From ENR-C587 sp942493235 (lineage in GTDB: Bacteria; Bacteroidota; Ignavibacteria; Kapaibacteriales; UBA2268): a stretch of DNA of 64,000 nt. Positions 19,060-26,096 of this stretch are shown one piece after another. The notes beneath the pieces were generated by a model. That model searched no databases, was not told the origin of the DNA, and saw nothing but the letters and a program-made list of their open reading frames with translations. Within the stretch, counting starts at the first letter, position 1. Each line of letters opens with the position of its first letter. The DNA is taken from NCBI GenBank assembly GCA_942493235.1, contig OW818676.1, positions 1,860,001-1,924,000 on the forward strand. The letters run 5' to 3'. The translations under genes were made by a program, and so were the position numbers.

Positions 19060-19257
19060 GTATATTGGAAATTAGGAAGTGAATATCAAGATTTTCACTC
19101 TGTTTATAGAGAAAATTGGGCTATATAGTATTGTAATACAAATTATCGTCAAAAAGCGGGAAGACCAATCCAAGAGTATTGTGGATATTTGGGTCAATTT
19201 TCAGTATTTCAATATGTTTGGGACAAATTAGGTAATTGGTATGGGGAAAACCCCTGA
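19060..19257 (+). pseudogene. Decayed RHS toxin tip, remnant A
   Basis: In the frame starting at 19060 the sequence reads VYWKLGSEYQDFHSVYREN and WAI, then an in-frame TAG, then YCNTNYRQKAGRP and on to WYGENP and a stop at 19257. It matches the C-terminal ~40 residues of the displaced HEFGH tip (AYWKIGSDY, RENWAIWYCNTNYRQKVGRP). The bases just upstream still resemble the HEFGH codons but no longer encode the histidines. Only the toxin end survives, and it is inactive. It is immediately followed by a lipoprotein gene, so the immunity gene has outlived its toxin. Confidence 0.7.
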
Positions 19258-19286
19258 AAAATATAATAAAGAAGGTGAAAATTAAG

Positions 19287-19730
19287 ATGAAAAAATCAAT
19301 ATTATTAATGATTGCAATTAGTATGTTATTTACTGCTTGCAGTTCAATACCCGGAAACATTAAACCTTTTGTAAAAAAATTGGTAAATAATCCTATTAGT
19401 GTAAAGGATATGAAAACCAATTATCCTGAATTATATAATGACTCGTTAATATTCAAGGAATTAAAGGATACAAATGTAATAAATAAAATATATGATTTTA
19501 TTATTGATAGTGACTTAAAGGATTATGATAGGCTAAAATGGTATCAAGCTGATTCAAGCTTATTATCATTTTGTAAATATCAAGAAATTGAAAAAGTTGG
19601 CAAAATTAATGATTTTTATATATTAGAATGTGAAAAAAGAAGCAGAACTCTAATGTTGATATTTTTCAAAAATGTCAATTATTATTTTCTTTACAAAATA
19701 TATTGTTTAGTAGACCCTTACTCAATATAA
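19287..19730 (+). CDS. Small lipoprotein, proposed orphan immunity (copy A)
   Basis: 147 residues from the ATG at 19287, preceded by GAAGGTG. The signal is SILLMIAISMLFTACSS with the lipid Cys near residue 18. The body has FVKKLVNNPISVKDMKTNYP and NKIYDFIID, and ends FLYKIYCLVDP. It is closely similar to the copies at 20088 and 29794 and more distantly related to the one at 18496. It stands right after tip remnant A, the array order being tip, lipoprotein, hairpin. Retaining immunity genes without toxins is typical of contact-toxin loci that protect against sister strains; that interpretation is inference. Confidence 0.6.
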   Translation: MKKSILLMIAISMLFTACSSIPGNIKPFVKKLVNNPISVKDMKTNYPELYNDSLIFKELKDTNVINKIYDFIIDSDLKDYDRLKWYQADSSLLSFCKYQEIEKVGKINDFYILECEKRSRTLMLIFFKNVNYYFLYKIYCLVDPYSI

Positions 19731-19777
19731 ATGAATTGATATTTACATTGTAGAATTGTAGTAGTAATTAAATCTCT

Positions 19778-19806
19778 CCGCCACAAATCAATTTGACTTG
19801 TGGCGG
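19778..19806 (+). terminator. Cassette-end hairpin 3
   Basis: CCGCCACAA (19778-19786) pairs with TTGTGGCGG (19798-19806), the same stem as at 18977-19005. The following ~40 bases (AGCCATTATTTATAAGATGG and onward) also repeat, so the repeated unit includes the hairpin and the start of the tip remnant. Confidence 0.55.
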
Positions 19807-19863
19807 AAGTATTATTACTAAGCCATTATTTATAAGATGGGTTGAACATAGAAAAAGAGTGCC

Positions 19864-20074
19864 TATTGGAAATTAGGAAGTGAATATCAAGATTTCCATT
19901 CTGTTTACAAAGAAAATTGGGCTATATGGTATTGCAACACAAATTATCGTCAGAAAGTGGGAAGACCAATCCAAGAGTATGGTGGATATTTGGGGTGAAT
20001 TTTCAGTATTTCAATATGTTTGGGACAAATTAGGCAATTGGTATGGGGAAAACCCGGAAAACTATTATAAATAA
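19864..20074 (+). pseudogene. Decayed RHS toxin tip, remnant B
   Basis: This segment encodes WKLGSEYQDFHSVYKENWAI, then WYCNTNYRQKVGRP, up to GYLG, where a one-base change brings a stop. The shifted frame continues FSVFQYVWDKLGNWYGENP and ends at 20074. It is a near copy of remnant A, lacking its internal TAG but frameshifted. The HExxH region is lost as in A. It is 13 nt upstream of a lipoprotein gene. Confidence 0.7.
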
Positions 20075-20087
20075 GGAGAAAATAAAA

Positions 20088-20531
20088 ATGAAAAAATCAA
20101 TATTATTAATGGGTTTAATTAGTATTTTCTTTACTGCTTGCAGTTCAATACCAGGAAACATTAAACCTTTTGTAAAGAAATTGGTAAATAATCCTATTAG
20201 AGTAAAGGATATGAAAACCAATTATCCTGAATTTTACAATGACTCTTTGATTTACAAGGAATTAAAGGATACAAATGTAATAAATAAAATATATGATTTT
20301 ATTTATAAGAACGACTTAAAGGATTATGATAGGCTACGATGGTATCAAAATGATTTGAGCTTATTATCATTTTGTAACTATCAAGAAATTGAAAAAATTG
20401 GTAATATTAAAGATTTTTACATATTAGGATGTGAAAAAAGAGCTTATACTCTTATGTTAATCTTTTTCAAAAAAAACAATTATTATTTTCTTTACAAAAT
20501 ATATTGTTTAGTAGATCCTAGCAAACAATAA
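20088..20531 (+). CDS. Small lipoprotein, proposed orphan immunity (copy B)
   Basis: 147 residues from the ATG at 20088 (AAGGAG 9 nt upstream). The lipoprotein signal is SILLMGLISIFFTACSS. The mature part (SIPGNIKPFVKKLVNNP, DMKTNYPEFYNDS, FLYKIYCLVDP) is nearly the same as copy A and as the inverted copy C at 29794-30245. It starts the left arm of the ~0.9-kb inverted repeat. The proposed role is immunity against the HEFGH-type tip family; the evidence is positional. Confidence 0.6.
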   Translation: MKKSILLMGLISIFFTACSSIPGNIKPFVKKLVNNPIRVKDMKTNYPEFYNDSLIYKELKDTNVINKIYDFIYKNDLKDYDRLRWYQNDLSLLSFCNYQEIEKIGNIKDFYILGCEKRAYTLMLIFFKKNNYYFLYKIYCLVDPSKQ

Positions 20532-20563
20532 ATACAAATGTTTTAATATAGAAAAAATATCTT

Positions 20564-20598
20564 CCCCCACAAAATATTATGAGTTGTGGGGGATTTTT
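20564..20598 (+). terminator. Hairpin terminator after lipoprotein copy B
   Basis: CCCCCACAA (20564-20572) pairs with TTGTGGGGG (20584-20592) and is followed by ATTTTTAT. It is almost the same as the terminator at 17403, including the downstream TTAAATTAG.GGGCAT stretch. Confidence 0.75.
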
Positions 20599-20599
20599 A

Positions 20600-20716
20600 T
20601 TAAATTAGAGGGCATGAATAAATGAAAGAAAAAGATTGAGTAGAGCCCCCTGACATATTATTTTTCAGAGTGCTAATTATGTTATAGCTTTTTTGTTTAG
20701 TAAAGACCCGACGGAA
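20600..20716 (+). pseudogene. Decayed start of a further RHS tip cassette
   Basis: The bases after the terminator follow those at 17440-17565: TTAAATTAG, GGGCAT, AAAGATTGA, CAGAGT, TAATTATG, then GTAAAGACCCGACGG in place of the codons for KDPTG. It is the head of another displaced tip, broken by many changes. It stops just before the phage-like block, and the same remnant lies inverted at 29596-29730. Confidence 0.55.
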
Positions 20717-20801
20717 AGAAGAATTATGTACAACTGACATCAATCTTCACTATGTTAACTCCCATAAATAATTATCAATATTTTATTAAATACATTAAAA
20801 A

Positions 20802-21476
20802 TCACTCGCACATAGAGTAATATCCGATACAGTTTTCGTTGTCATCATCAGAGTTATTGTTAATAAAAGGTATTCCGGCAAGTAAGCTAATTAAATTGAC
20901 CCTTGTATTGATTTCCTTATCCAGCATTAATCTGTCAAACTCCGTGCGTGAAGCTCTCATACACGGGGAGCAAGTAACTTTTCTGCATTCATAAGCGGTA
21001 TATAAAGGGTTAGGGCTACACCCATAGTAGCGAATGAATAATTCCAACTCATCTTTGGTTTTATAGAGTAATGGACGCACAATCCGGCAATGGAATAAAT
21101 CACTATCAAACAAGCTAATTGGTGTCATATCATCGGTTATTGAAATATTTAAACTTGCCGGAAAATATATTACCTTTTTTTTGAATTTATTGCAATACTC
21201 TTCAGCTCCAACTATTTTAATTTCAGTCTGACAGTAAGGCTGAATTCTACTTGAATTTCCATATTCTTTTAAAATATCTTTATAATCCCTTCCGGGTTTG
21301 TACCAGACTATTTCGACATCTAACCTTTTAGCTGAATTATTCATATATGCTTTTAACGAATTTGATTCTAAACCTGTTAAAATAAATACCGGAGTAAATT
21401 CTATCTTTAGAAATTTCAAGAAACACATCAAAGCAATTGAATTAATTCCCCCACCAACTAAAGCTATATTTTTCAT
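20802..21476 (-). CDS. PP-loop/PAPS-reductase-like protein with Cys cluster
   Basis: The 224-residue product has the Rossmann-like start IALVGGGINSIALMCFLKF, in the place of the PP-loop SGGxDS signature but with altered residues. Then come RIQPYCQTEIKIV, a 'RPLLYKTKDELELFIRYYG' segment and a Cys-rich element ECRKVTCSPCMRAS near residues 164-177. This resembles phage PAPS-reductase/QueC-like ATP pyrophosphatases, where the Cys group binds zinc or an Fe-S cluster. The reaction cannot be told; with the PP-loop changed it may be inactive. The methyltransferase gene lies 38 nt upstream on the same strand. A frameshifted partial paralogue sits inverted at 29187-29511. Confidence 0.55.
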   Translation of the reverse strand: MKNIALVGGGINSIALMCFLKFLKIEFTPVFILTGLESNSLKAYMNNSAKRLDVEIVWYKPGRDYKDILKEYGNSSRIQPYCQTEIKIVGAEEYCNKFKKKVIYFPASLNISITDDMTPISLFDSDLFHCRIVRPLLYKTKDELELFIRYYGCSPNPLYTAYECRKVTCSPCMRASRTEFDRLMLDKEINTRVNLISLLAGIPFINNNSDDDNENCIGYYSMCE

Positions 21477-21514
21477 ATTATTACTTTCTTATTCACTGAT
21501 ATTTTTTATTAAAA

Positions 21515-22465
21515 TCAATTCGTAGCACTAAAATTTAATATATTACATCTGTCCAAATTAGTTTTGCAAATAACTACATAGCTTGGGTTTAATTCAATGC
21601 CTATGTATCTACGCTCAAGTAGCTTTGCTCTAACCAATGTGGTTCCGGTACCGGCAAAAGGATCTAAAACTATCCCACCAACCGGACAGCCGGCTATTAT
21701 TGGTTTACTAATTAATTCGGTATTAAAGGTAGCATAGTGGGTTTTTGAATTGCTTGGTTTAGTCGGAATATCCCAAAAATCAGATACTGAACCGGGGTTT
21801 TTGCCGATATACTCTCCATTAATTATTTTTTCTCGATTTTTTGAAATAATTCGAGTTTTGATTTTATTCCCATATTTTGAATCCGGTGAATTATTACACT
21901 TAACTCCTTTTGCATAATTCCAATTTTCAGGTCTTGCTTTATCCTTGATTCCATTTAAATCAAAATAATATTTTTTTGATTTTGTAATAAAAAAGACAAA
22001 TTCGTGTTTTTTTGAAAAGCGGTCTTGAACTGATTCCGGCATACCATTCTTTTTTGCCCAAATAATATCATTTCGTACAGTCAAGTCTAATTCATCAATG
22101 CACCGAATTGCAAATCTATGCGGAATAAGTATTGCGGATTTTGAAGGAATGTTTTTTTCAATTTTTGAAAATTTACCTCTTTTTTTGTTTTGAAATCTGC
22201 CACTATTAGCTCCCGAGTGAGCATAAGTATCACCGAGATTAACCCATATAGTGCCTTCTTGCTTTATTACACGCTTGCACTGCTTCATAACTTCGATTAA
22301 TTTGTCTAAATACTCAACATAAGTATTTTCTAACCCATACTGCCCTTCTACACCGTAATCACGTAGTTTGTAATATGGGGGAGAAGTAATTATACAATCA
22401 ATACTTTCATCAGGGATAAGTTTTAGTGTTTCTATTGCATCACCACAAATTACTTGATTTACCAT
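21515..22465 (-). CDS. Beta-class DNA methyltransferase (phage-type)
   Basis: A 316-residue SAM-dependent DNA methyltransferase. Catalytic motif IV ITSPPYYKLRDYG is at about residues 27-39, and SAM motif I LDPFAGTGTTLVRAKLLE is near residue 270. The catalytic motif coming first and the SAM motif last marks the beta class. SPPY fits N4-cytosine enzymes, although some N6-adenine phage enzymes share it. The middle (EFVFFITKSKKYYF, SDFWDIPT) is typical of phage and mobile-element members. No restriction gene is adjacent, so it is an orphan, likely protecting the element or regulating it. It overlaps the upstream gene by 7 nt. Confidence 0.85.
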   Translation of the reverse strand: MVNQVICGDAIETLKLIPDESIDCIITSPPYYKLRDYGVEGQYGLENTYVEYLDKLIEVMKQCKRVIKQEGTIWVNLGDTYAHSGANSGRFQNKKRGKFSKIEKNIPSKSAILIPHRFAIRCIDELDLTVRNDIIWAKKNGMPESVQDRFSKKHEFVFFITKSKKYYFDLNGIKDKARPENWNYAKGVKCNNSPDSKYGNKIKTRIISKNREKIINGEYIGKNPGSVSDFWDIPTKPSNSKTHYATFNTELISKPIIAGCPVGGIVLDPFAGTGTTLVRAKLLERRYIGIELNPSYVVICKTNLDRCNILNFSATN

Positions 22466-22848
22466 TTTTCACCGTCCGGATAACCACCATTTTTTGCAAT
22501 AGCTATTCGATTGACAAATCTTCTGTGGTCAAATCTTACATTATGTTTAAAATCATTGGGTATATTATCTAAAAATGATTTTACTACGGACTCATCTCTA
22601 AAATTAGCATTTAGAATACTCCCCAGAGCTATTTTGATTCCATCGGGAACCTGCATATTGCCTCTCTCTTTGTACTTTGATGTATTTCGGCGACGACGTT
22701 TACGTAATGGTTTTACTAATGAAGAATTATGCTCAAATTCCAAAATGATATTACCAATATTTTTATGTTTTTTAGACAAAACAGGTGTTTCGATTGAAGA
22801 TGATTTTGATGAAACATAATCACTACTCTTAAATTCTTTTCTTTTCAT
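22459..22848 (-). CDS. Basic hypothetical protein, paralogous tail with 23875 gene
   Basis: 129 residues, unknown family. The N-terminal half is Lys/Arg/Ser-rich (LRKRRRRNTSKYKERGN). The C-terminal ~60 residues (IKIALGSILN, SFLDNIPNDFKHNVRFDHRR, FVNRIAIAKNGGYPDG) resemble the tail of the 109-residue protein at 23875-24204 (LIEAIPEHNRDNIFLDNRRF, IDRSLIAIKGSY). The ATG at 22848 has GGAG 6 nt upstream, and the end overlaps the methyltransferase start by 7 nt. A DNA- or RNA-binding helper of the methyltransferase is possible from charge and position only. Confidence 0.5.
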   Translation of the reverse strand: MKRKEFKSSDYVSSKSSSIETPVLSKKHKNIGNIILEFEHNSSLVKPLRKRRRRNTSKYKERGNMQVPDGIKIALGSILNANFRDESVVKSFLDNIPNDFKHNVRFDHRRFVNRIAIAKNGGYPDGEKW

Positions 22849-22959
22849 ACTAATCTCCGAGTTTATAAAATAAAATGAATTGTTTTTAAAAGGTTGCAGC
22901 TAAGTGTTATACAGCCCAAACTTTATGTAATTAACTATCCGAGAATGCAATATTTAAAA

Positions 22960-23024
22960 GGCTTCATAGTGGATTTTTTTTAAAACTATATGACTAATCG
23001 CTTAATAAGTTACACTATGAAGCC
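22960..23024 (-). ncRNA. Long stem-loop in element's operon gap
   Basis: GGCTTCATAGTG (22960-22971) pairs perfectly with CACTATGAAGCC (23013-23024), a 12-bp stem with a 41-nt loop. Read on the minus strand, the stem is followed by TTTTAAAT. It lies in a 394-nt gene-free gap inside a tightly packed minus-strand operon. It may be a processed RNA or a regulatory/terminator structure; no known family recognised. Confidence 0.35.
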
Positions 23025-23132
23025 CGAATGATTGTTCGTCGATATAAGCCCCACGAGCTACCTATATCAACTCTTACATAATAATTATTTTAGAATATAG
23101 AAGAACCATTTGTAAAAATGGTTGAGTAGATA

Positions 23133-23231
23133 ACCTGATTCGAACCGGTACTGAATTTTATATAGCTACTTTTGTTAGTTATTAAAACTTCTGTGCTGAC
23201 TTTATACTATATCTCCTAAGATATCAGGTTT
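23133..23231 (-). ncRNA. tRNA-sized structured element with T-loop-like motif
   Basis: On the minus strand AACCTGAT (23231-23224) pairs with ATCAGGTT (23140-23133), closing a 99-nt segment. Inside are a small hairpin ATATC-TTAGGA-GATAT near the 5' side and GGTTCGAATC near the 3' side, the classic tRNA T-arm string. The acceptor and T stems would overlap and no clean anticodon arm is seen, so it is not a normal tRNA. It could be a decayed tRNA, a tRNA mimic or an old attachment site. Confidence 0.3.
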
Positions 23232-23242
23232 TCAATGCACGT

Positions 23243-23611
23243 TTACACTTGATATTTTATTAAATACTTACTCTGTTCATAAGAAGCAATTGAGTGTTCA
23301 ATCTTTGCTTCGGTACTTGATTCCCAGCCTCTGAGCATAAATATCGCATCACAGTCATAAAGAGCATCAAGGTCATTAAGTAGATGATCCGATTTTGATA
23401 ATTTTCTGCTGGAGTTTTCCACCTCGAGCTGTTGACTGAGAATTATCGGATTAACTATTTCTAAACTATCAAATTCACTGAATACGGATATTGCATCAAG
23501 CTCCGCTTTCGCAAAACTCATTATAGTATTTTCCTTACTAACTCCATTGATTTTACCGCTCAAGTATATTCTAAACGGTTTTACTATTGGAATTCCAATA
23601 ATTTCTAACAT
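23243..23611 (-). CDS. DUF4406 (nucleoside deoxyribosyltransferase-like) protein
   Basis: The 122-residue product has FRIYLSGKINGVSKEN near residues 13-27 and, towards the end, LLNDLDALYDCDAIFMLRGW then ESSTEAKIEHSIA. These are the two conserved blocks of DUF4406, a phage-common family related to nucleoside 2-deoxyribosyltransferases (the S-G motif and the 'W-x-x-S-x-x-A-x-x-E' motif). A base-exchange or nucleotide-hydrolysis role has been proposed for the fold; substrate unknown. It belongs to the minus-strand early operon of the element and is followed by the structured gap 22849-23242. Confidence 0.75.
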   Translation of the reverse strand: MLEIIGIPIVKPFRIYLSGKINGVSKENTIMSFAKAELDAISVFSEFDSLEIVNPIILSQQLEVENSSRKLSKSDHLLNDLDALYDCDAIFMLRGWESSTEAKIEHSIASYEQSKYLIKYQV

Positions 23612-23623
23612 AATTTTACTTTC

Positions 23624-23866
23624 TTAATTGTTGAAAAATTCTTCTATTTGTATAATTACTTTAAAAAATTCAATTGCTATCTGTATAACTACTGCATTTC
23701 CGAGTGCGTTAAGTCTGTCCACCCTAAGGAGTATCCCATCAACTACTCCGCATTCCTCAAAATTCCGTTGCAACTTCAACCCACTTCTTGTTCCATCTGC
23801 TTGGTAACCAATTACTGTCGAAAGAAATTTTGTGTGATCCTCCGGTATCGGAAAATTAACTCGCAT
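23624..23866 (-). pseudogene. C-terminal remnant of a C5-cytosine methyltransferase
   Basis: An 80-residue reading whose end (VDGILLRVDRLNALGNAVV followed by IQIAIEFFK) is the motif X region of phage-type C5-cytosine DNA methyltransferases ('R-x-x-x-L-G-N-A-V-v-P-q'). The usual Pro after GNAVV is Ile. The other parts of the enzyme (SAM FxGxG motif, catalytic PCQ) are absent, so it cannot methylate DNA alone. It still has an open frame and overlaps nothing. It is either a decayed gene or a short reused fragment; it lies between DUF4406 and the 109-residue gene. Confidence 0.6.
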
Positions 23867-23874
23867 GTATCATA

Positions 23875-24204
23875 TTAATAGCTTCCCTTTATCGCAATTA
23901 GACTTCGGTCAATAAATCGCCGATTGTCAAGAAATATATTATCTCTGTTATGCTCTGGAATAGCTTCAATAAGTTTTTGCACTTCTGAATCGTTTGTGAG
24001 GTCAACTCCAACAATCTCGCTCAATGTCTTTGCATATAATGGAGGTACTATTGCATTACCCCGTTCTGACCTATCCGGATATTCTACAATCGACATGTTA
24101 AGCACTTTGTTCAGGGTGCTTCGGCTTACTCCGATTTTTTCATATACTTCGTGATTCCGAACATTATTCGTTCTCATTATGAACCTCATCTCCAATCCAG
24201 TCAT
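23875..24204 (-). CDS. Small putative DNA-binding protein
   Basis: 109 residues, no named family. The N-terminal part HEVYEKIGVSRSTLNKVLN (about residues 18-36) looks like a helix-turn-helix. The C-terminal part (IEAIPEHNRDNIFLDNRRF, IDRSLIAIKGSY) is paralogous to the tail of the 129-residue protein at 22459. The start region holds three possible starts (residues 1, 6 and 10). It is the first gene downstream of the iteron-like repeats at 24225-24345, which it might bind; that is inference. Confidence 0.45.
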   Translation of the reverse strand: MTGLEMRFIMRTNNVRNHEVYEKIGVSRSTLNKVLNMSIVEYPDRSERGNAIVPPLYAKTLSEIVGVDLTNDSEVQKLIEAIPEHNRDNIFLDNRRFIDRSLIAIKGSY

Positions 24205-24224
24205 ACTAACCCTCTAATTAATTT

Positions 24225-24345
24225 GCTTTATTCTGCTATTTTTTGCTTTATTCTGCTTTTTTTAACAACTGTGTAGCTTTATTTTGTTTTATTCTGCTAT
24301 TTTTTGCTTTTTGGTTGTTATTTCCTGCTTTATTCTGCTTTTTTT
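24225..24345 (+). repeat. Iteron-like direct repeats, candidate replication origin
   Basis: Four close copies of a ~17-bp unit GCTTTATTCTGCTWTTTT start at about 24225, 24245, 24285 (TGTTTTATTCTGCTATTTT) and 24327, with shorter pieces (GCTTTATTTTG, TTTGCTTTTTGG) between them. All have the same orientation. They fill the non-coding gap between the replication-organiser-like gene and a putative DNA-binding gene, the usual place for iterons of a phage or plasmid origin. An alternative is operator sites for the 109-residue protein. Confidence 0.55.
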
Positions 24346-24508
24346 TTGTTGCCTTCTAATAATTATTATTTTAAAAGAATTTCTAATCTTGAAAATTCTT
24401 AGATTTTAACCCCTTAATTCTAATTTTAACTTAAAATTCCTACCATTTTTTCAATAATTGGCATTAATAGTTCCTTTCAGATATGATTTCAACACTCCTT
24501 TCATTTTT

Positions 24509-25561
24509 CTAATTTATATTTGCAGTTATTGCCTTTAATACATGTTCTTCGGCTTCAATAACTCGTTTTACCGAGCAAACATCATCACAACGAATGATTT
24601 TATATGGGCTTCGAGCATCACCGACAGGAGGAGTAGCATTTGGAATTAAAGGACTTGCCACGATGATTGCTCCATTCGGATATTTCGCATTTTTACAGTA
24701 ATTTCTGAGCGTGTTATAAACTTTTGTGTAATTATCTTTCCGTTTAGAGTCTAAATCTTCAATCGCCTTACGAATTATAGCTTTAGGAAATTCTTTGAGC
24801 AACTTTTCGCATTCTTCACTACTCATTTGTTCAGGAATAGAAAGTAAACCCTTATGTTTTTCTTGAATATATTTATTCAAAGAATGTGTCTGTTTGTCTT
24901 CACGTTCGCTCTTGGTATTTACAAAGTTATTATTTACACACACACTATTTTTTATTTTATTATCATTTAATATAGTATAATCTAATATGTGTACTTTTTC
25001 AGTTGAATAACTCAGTTTTTCAGATGAATAACTCGGTTTTTCAGGTGAATAACTTAATTGTTCATTATAGCTTAATACTTCTCCTGCCTTTTTTGATATA
25101 AATTCAGGTTTTTCAGGTGAATAACGTTTTACGATTTTTACGTTTTGGAATTTTTTGATATCAATAAGAATAAATTCTTCAATCAGATTTATAATTGTTC
25201 CGTGATTTCTCCTATCGTTCGTTGCAAAAAGATAATTTTCTTGAATTCGCTTTGAAGTCAACACATTGAACATATTAGATACAGCACTGTCAAACAGCCC
25301 ACGTCTAATACACCCATTAATTATTTCTTTCACCAAATTCACCTGTTCACTACAGACACGCTTGGCAAAAATTACGACGTTATCTTTGTTGCTGAAATCA
25401 ATATAATAACCTTTTTCGCTATAAATTTTCGATAGAAGACACGACCAGACCCAGAATCCGGTATTCCCGAAATCTTCTTTAAGAAGTAAAACTTTTTCGT
25501 CATATACCCAATTACTATCCATTGAGAAATAATCTATTCCGGTTTTTATTGGTCTTGCCAT
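24509..25561 (-). CDS. DUF4373-type phage replication organiser
   Basis: The 350-residue product begins ARPIKTGIDYFSMDSNWVYD, then EKVLLLKEDFGNTGFWVWSCLL. This is the DUF4373 (Lin1244/Lin1753-like) winged-helix start found in phage replisome organisers, which load helicase at the origin. The middle carries three to four copies of a SYSxEK motif (LSYSPEKPSYSSEKLSYSTEK in overlapping units, about residues 172-192), an in-frame ~24-bp DNA repeat. The C-terminal part (LLKEFPKAIIRKAIEDLDSK) resembles a DnaD-like helical region. Iteron-like repeats lie directly downstream. It is the main replication gene of the element. Confidence 0.65.
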   Translation of the reverse strand: MARPIKTGIDYFSMDSNWVYDEKVLLLKEDFGNTGFWVWSCLLSKIYSEKGYYIDFSNKDNVVIFAKRVCSEQVNLVKEIINGCIRRGLFDSAVSNMFNVLTSKRIQENYLFATNDRRNHGTIINLIEEFILIDIKKFQNVKIVKRYSPEKPEFISKKAGEVLSYNEQLSYSPEKPSYSSEKLSYSTEKVHILDYTILNDNKIKNSVCVNNNFVNTKSEREDKQTHSLNKYIQEKHKGLLSIPEQMSSEECEKLLKEFPKAIIRKAIEDLDSKRKDNYTKVYNTLRNYCKNAKYPNGAIIVASPLIPNATPPVGDARSPYKIIRCDDVCSVKRVIEAEEHVLKAITANIN

Positions 25562-25648
25562 ATAAAAATGGTATTTAAAATATTTGTACTTTGTTAATTA
25601 GTACCGGAATTTTTTCCGGTTATATTATTACCAATCCGTCACCTGAAA

Positions 25649-25939
25649 TTATTCTATTAACTCTGTTGGCAAAAAGCCTTTCAATTTCTTTAATCTTGTG
25701 AGCTCTGATTTTAATATCACTTCATAATCATCAATTTTACACATTAGTATTGTCCTATTAACATTTGGAATTTTCGTAAGTGCAGGTTGGTTGTCTTTAT
25801 CAGGAACTAAAGTCAATTGCTCCGTTATGATATCGCAACAGATTGCAACATGCTCATCATTATAAGCATAGTTCCCATCCGGTAGCTCATAACCAATGCC
25901 AACTAAATCGCTATGAAGATTTTTTAAAAAAGTATCCAA
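25649..25939 (-). CDS. Hypothetical protein of phage-like element
   Basis: 96 residues, no recognised domain. It includes VAICCDIITEQLTLVPDKDN and a predicted C-terminal helix (DYEVILKSELTRLKKLKGF). It lies in the minus-strand early operon, one base after the small membrane protein gene and 87 nt before the replication organiser. No function proposed. Confidence 0.45.
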   Translation of the reverse strand: MDTFLKNLHSDLVGIGYELPDGNYAYNDEHVAICCDIITEQLTLVPDKDNQPALTKIPNVNRTILMCKIDDYEVILKSELTRLKKLKGFLPTELIE

Positions 25940-25940
25940 G

Positions 25941-26096
25941 TTATTTACCTCGTTTGTTATTGATTACTGAAATATATGTCCAAAAGAAAATTATTGAGAA
26001 TAGGAAAGTAAACACTGCTTCTCTGTATGCTCCGACAAAGACAAACAGTATGCTTAATATCAATTCCGCAATAGCACTAATTAGCATAATAAACAT
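25941..26096 (-). CDS. Small two-TM membrane protein
   Basis: 51 residues from the ATG at 26096, chosen because GGGAG lies 8 nt upstream; the longer reading up to 26180 has no ribosome-binding site. Two hydrophobic stretches (IMLISAIAELILSILFVFVG and FTFLFSIIFFWTYISV) end in a basic tail NNKRGK. It overlaps the upstream gene by 20 nt. Small membrane proteins are common in phage early regions; the function is unknown. Confidence 0.5.
   Translation of the reverse strand: MFIMLISAIAELILSILFVFVGAYREAVFTFLFSIIFFWTYISVINNKRGK

Larger units (their letters stand above)
20088..20980 (+). repeat. Left arm of ~0.9-kb inverted repeat
   Basis: From the lipoprotein gene through the hairpin, the decayed tip start and the last ~180 bp of the PP-loop gene, this arm matches the reverse complement of 29330-30240. 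By eye, roughly nine bases in ten agree. Homology fades beyond about 20980, where the PP-loop genes are only distantly alike. Confidence 0.8.

Noticed and set aside
17403..20598. Regularly spaced hairpins as a CRISPR-like array
   Set aside because: The repeats are 400-1000 bp apart with genes between them, not short repeats with ~30-bp spacers, and no cas genes are present.
23100..23235. A standard tRNA gene in the phage-like element
   Set aside because: The GGTTCGAATC string is tRNA-like, but no consistent acceptor, anticodon and D arms can be drawn together; kept only as a structured element.
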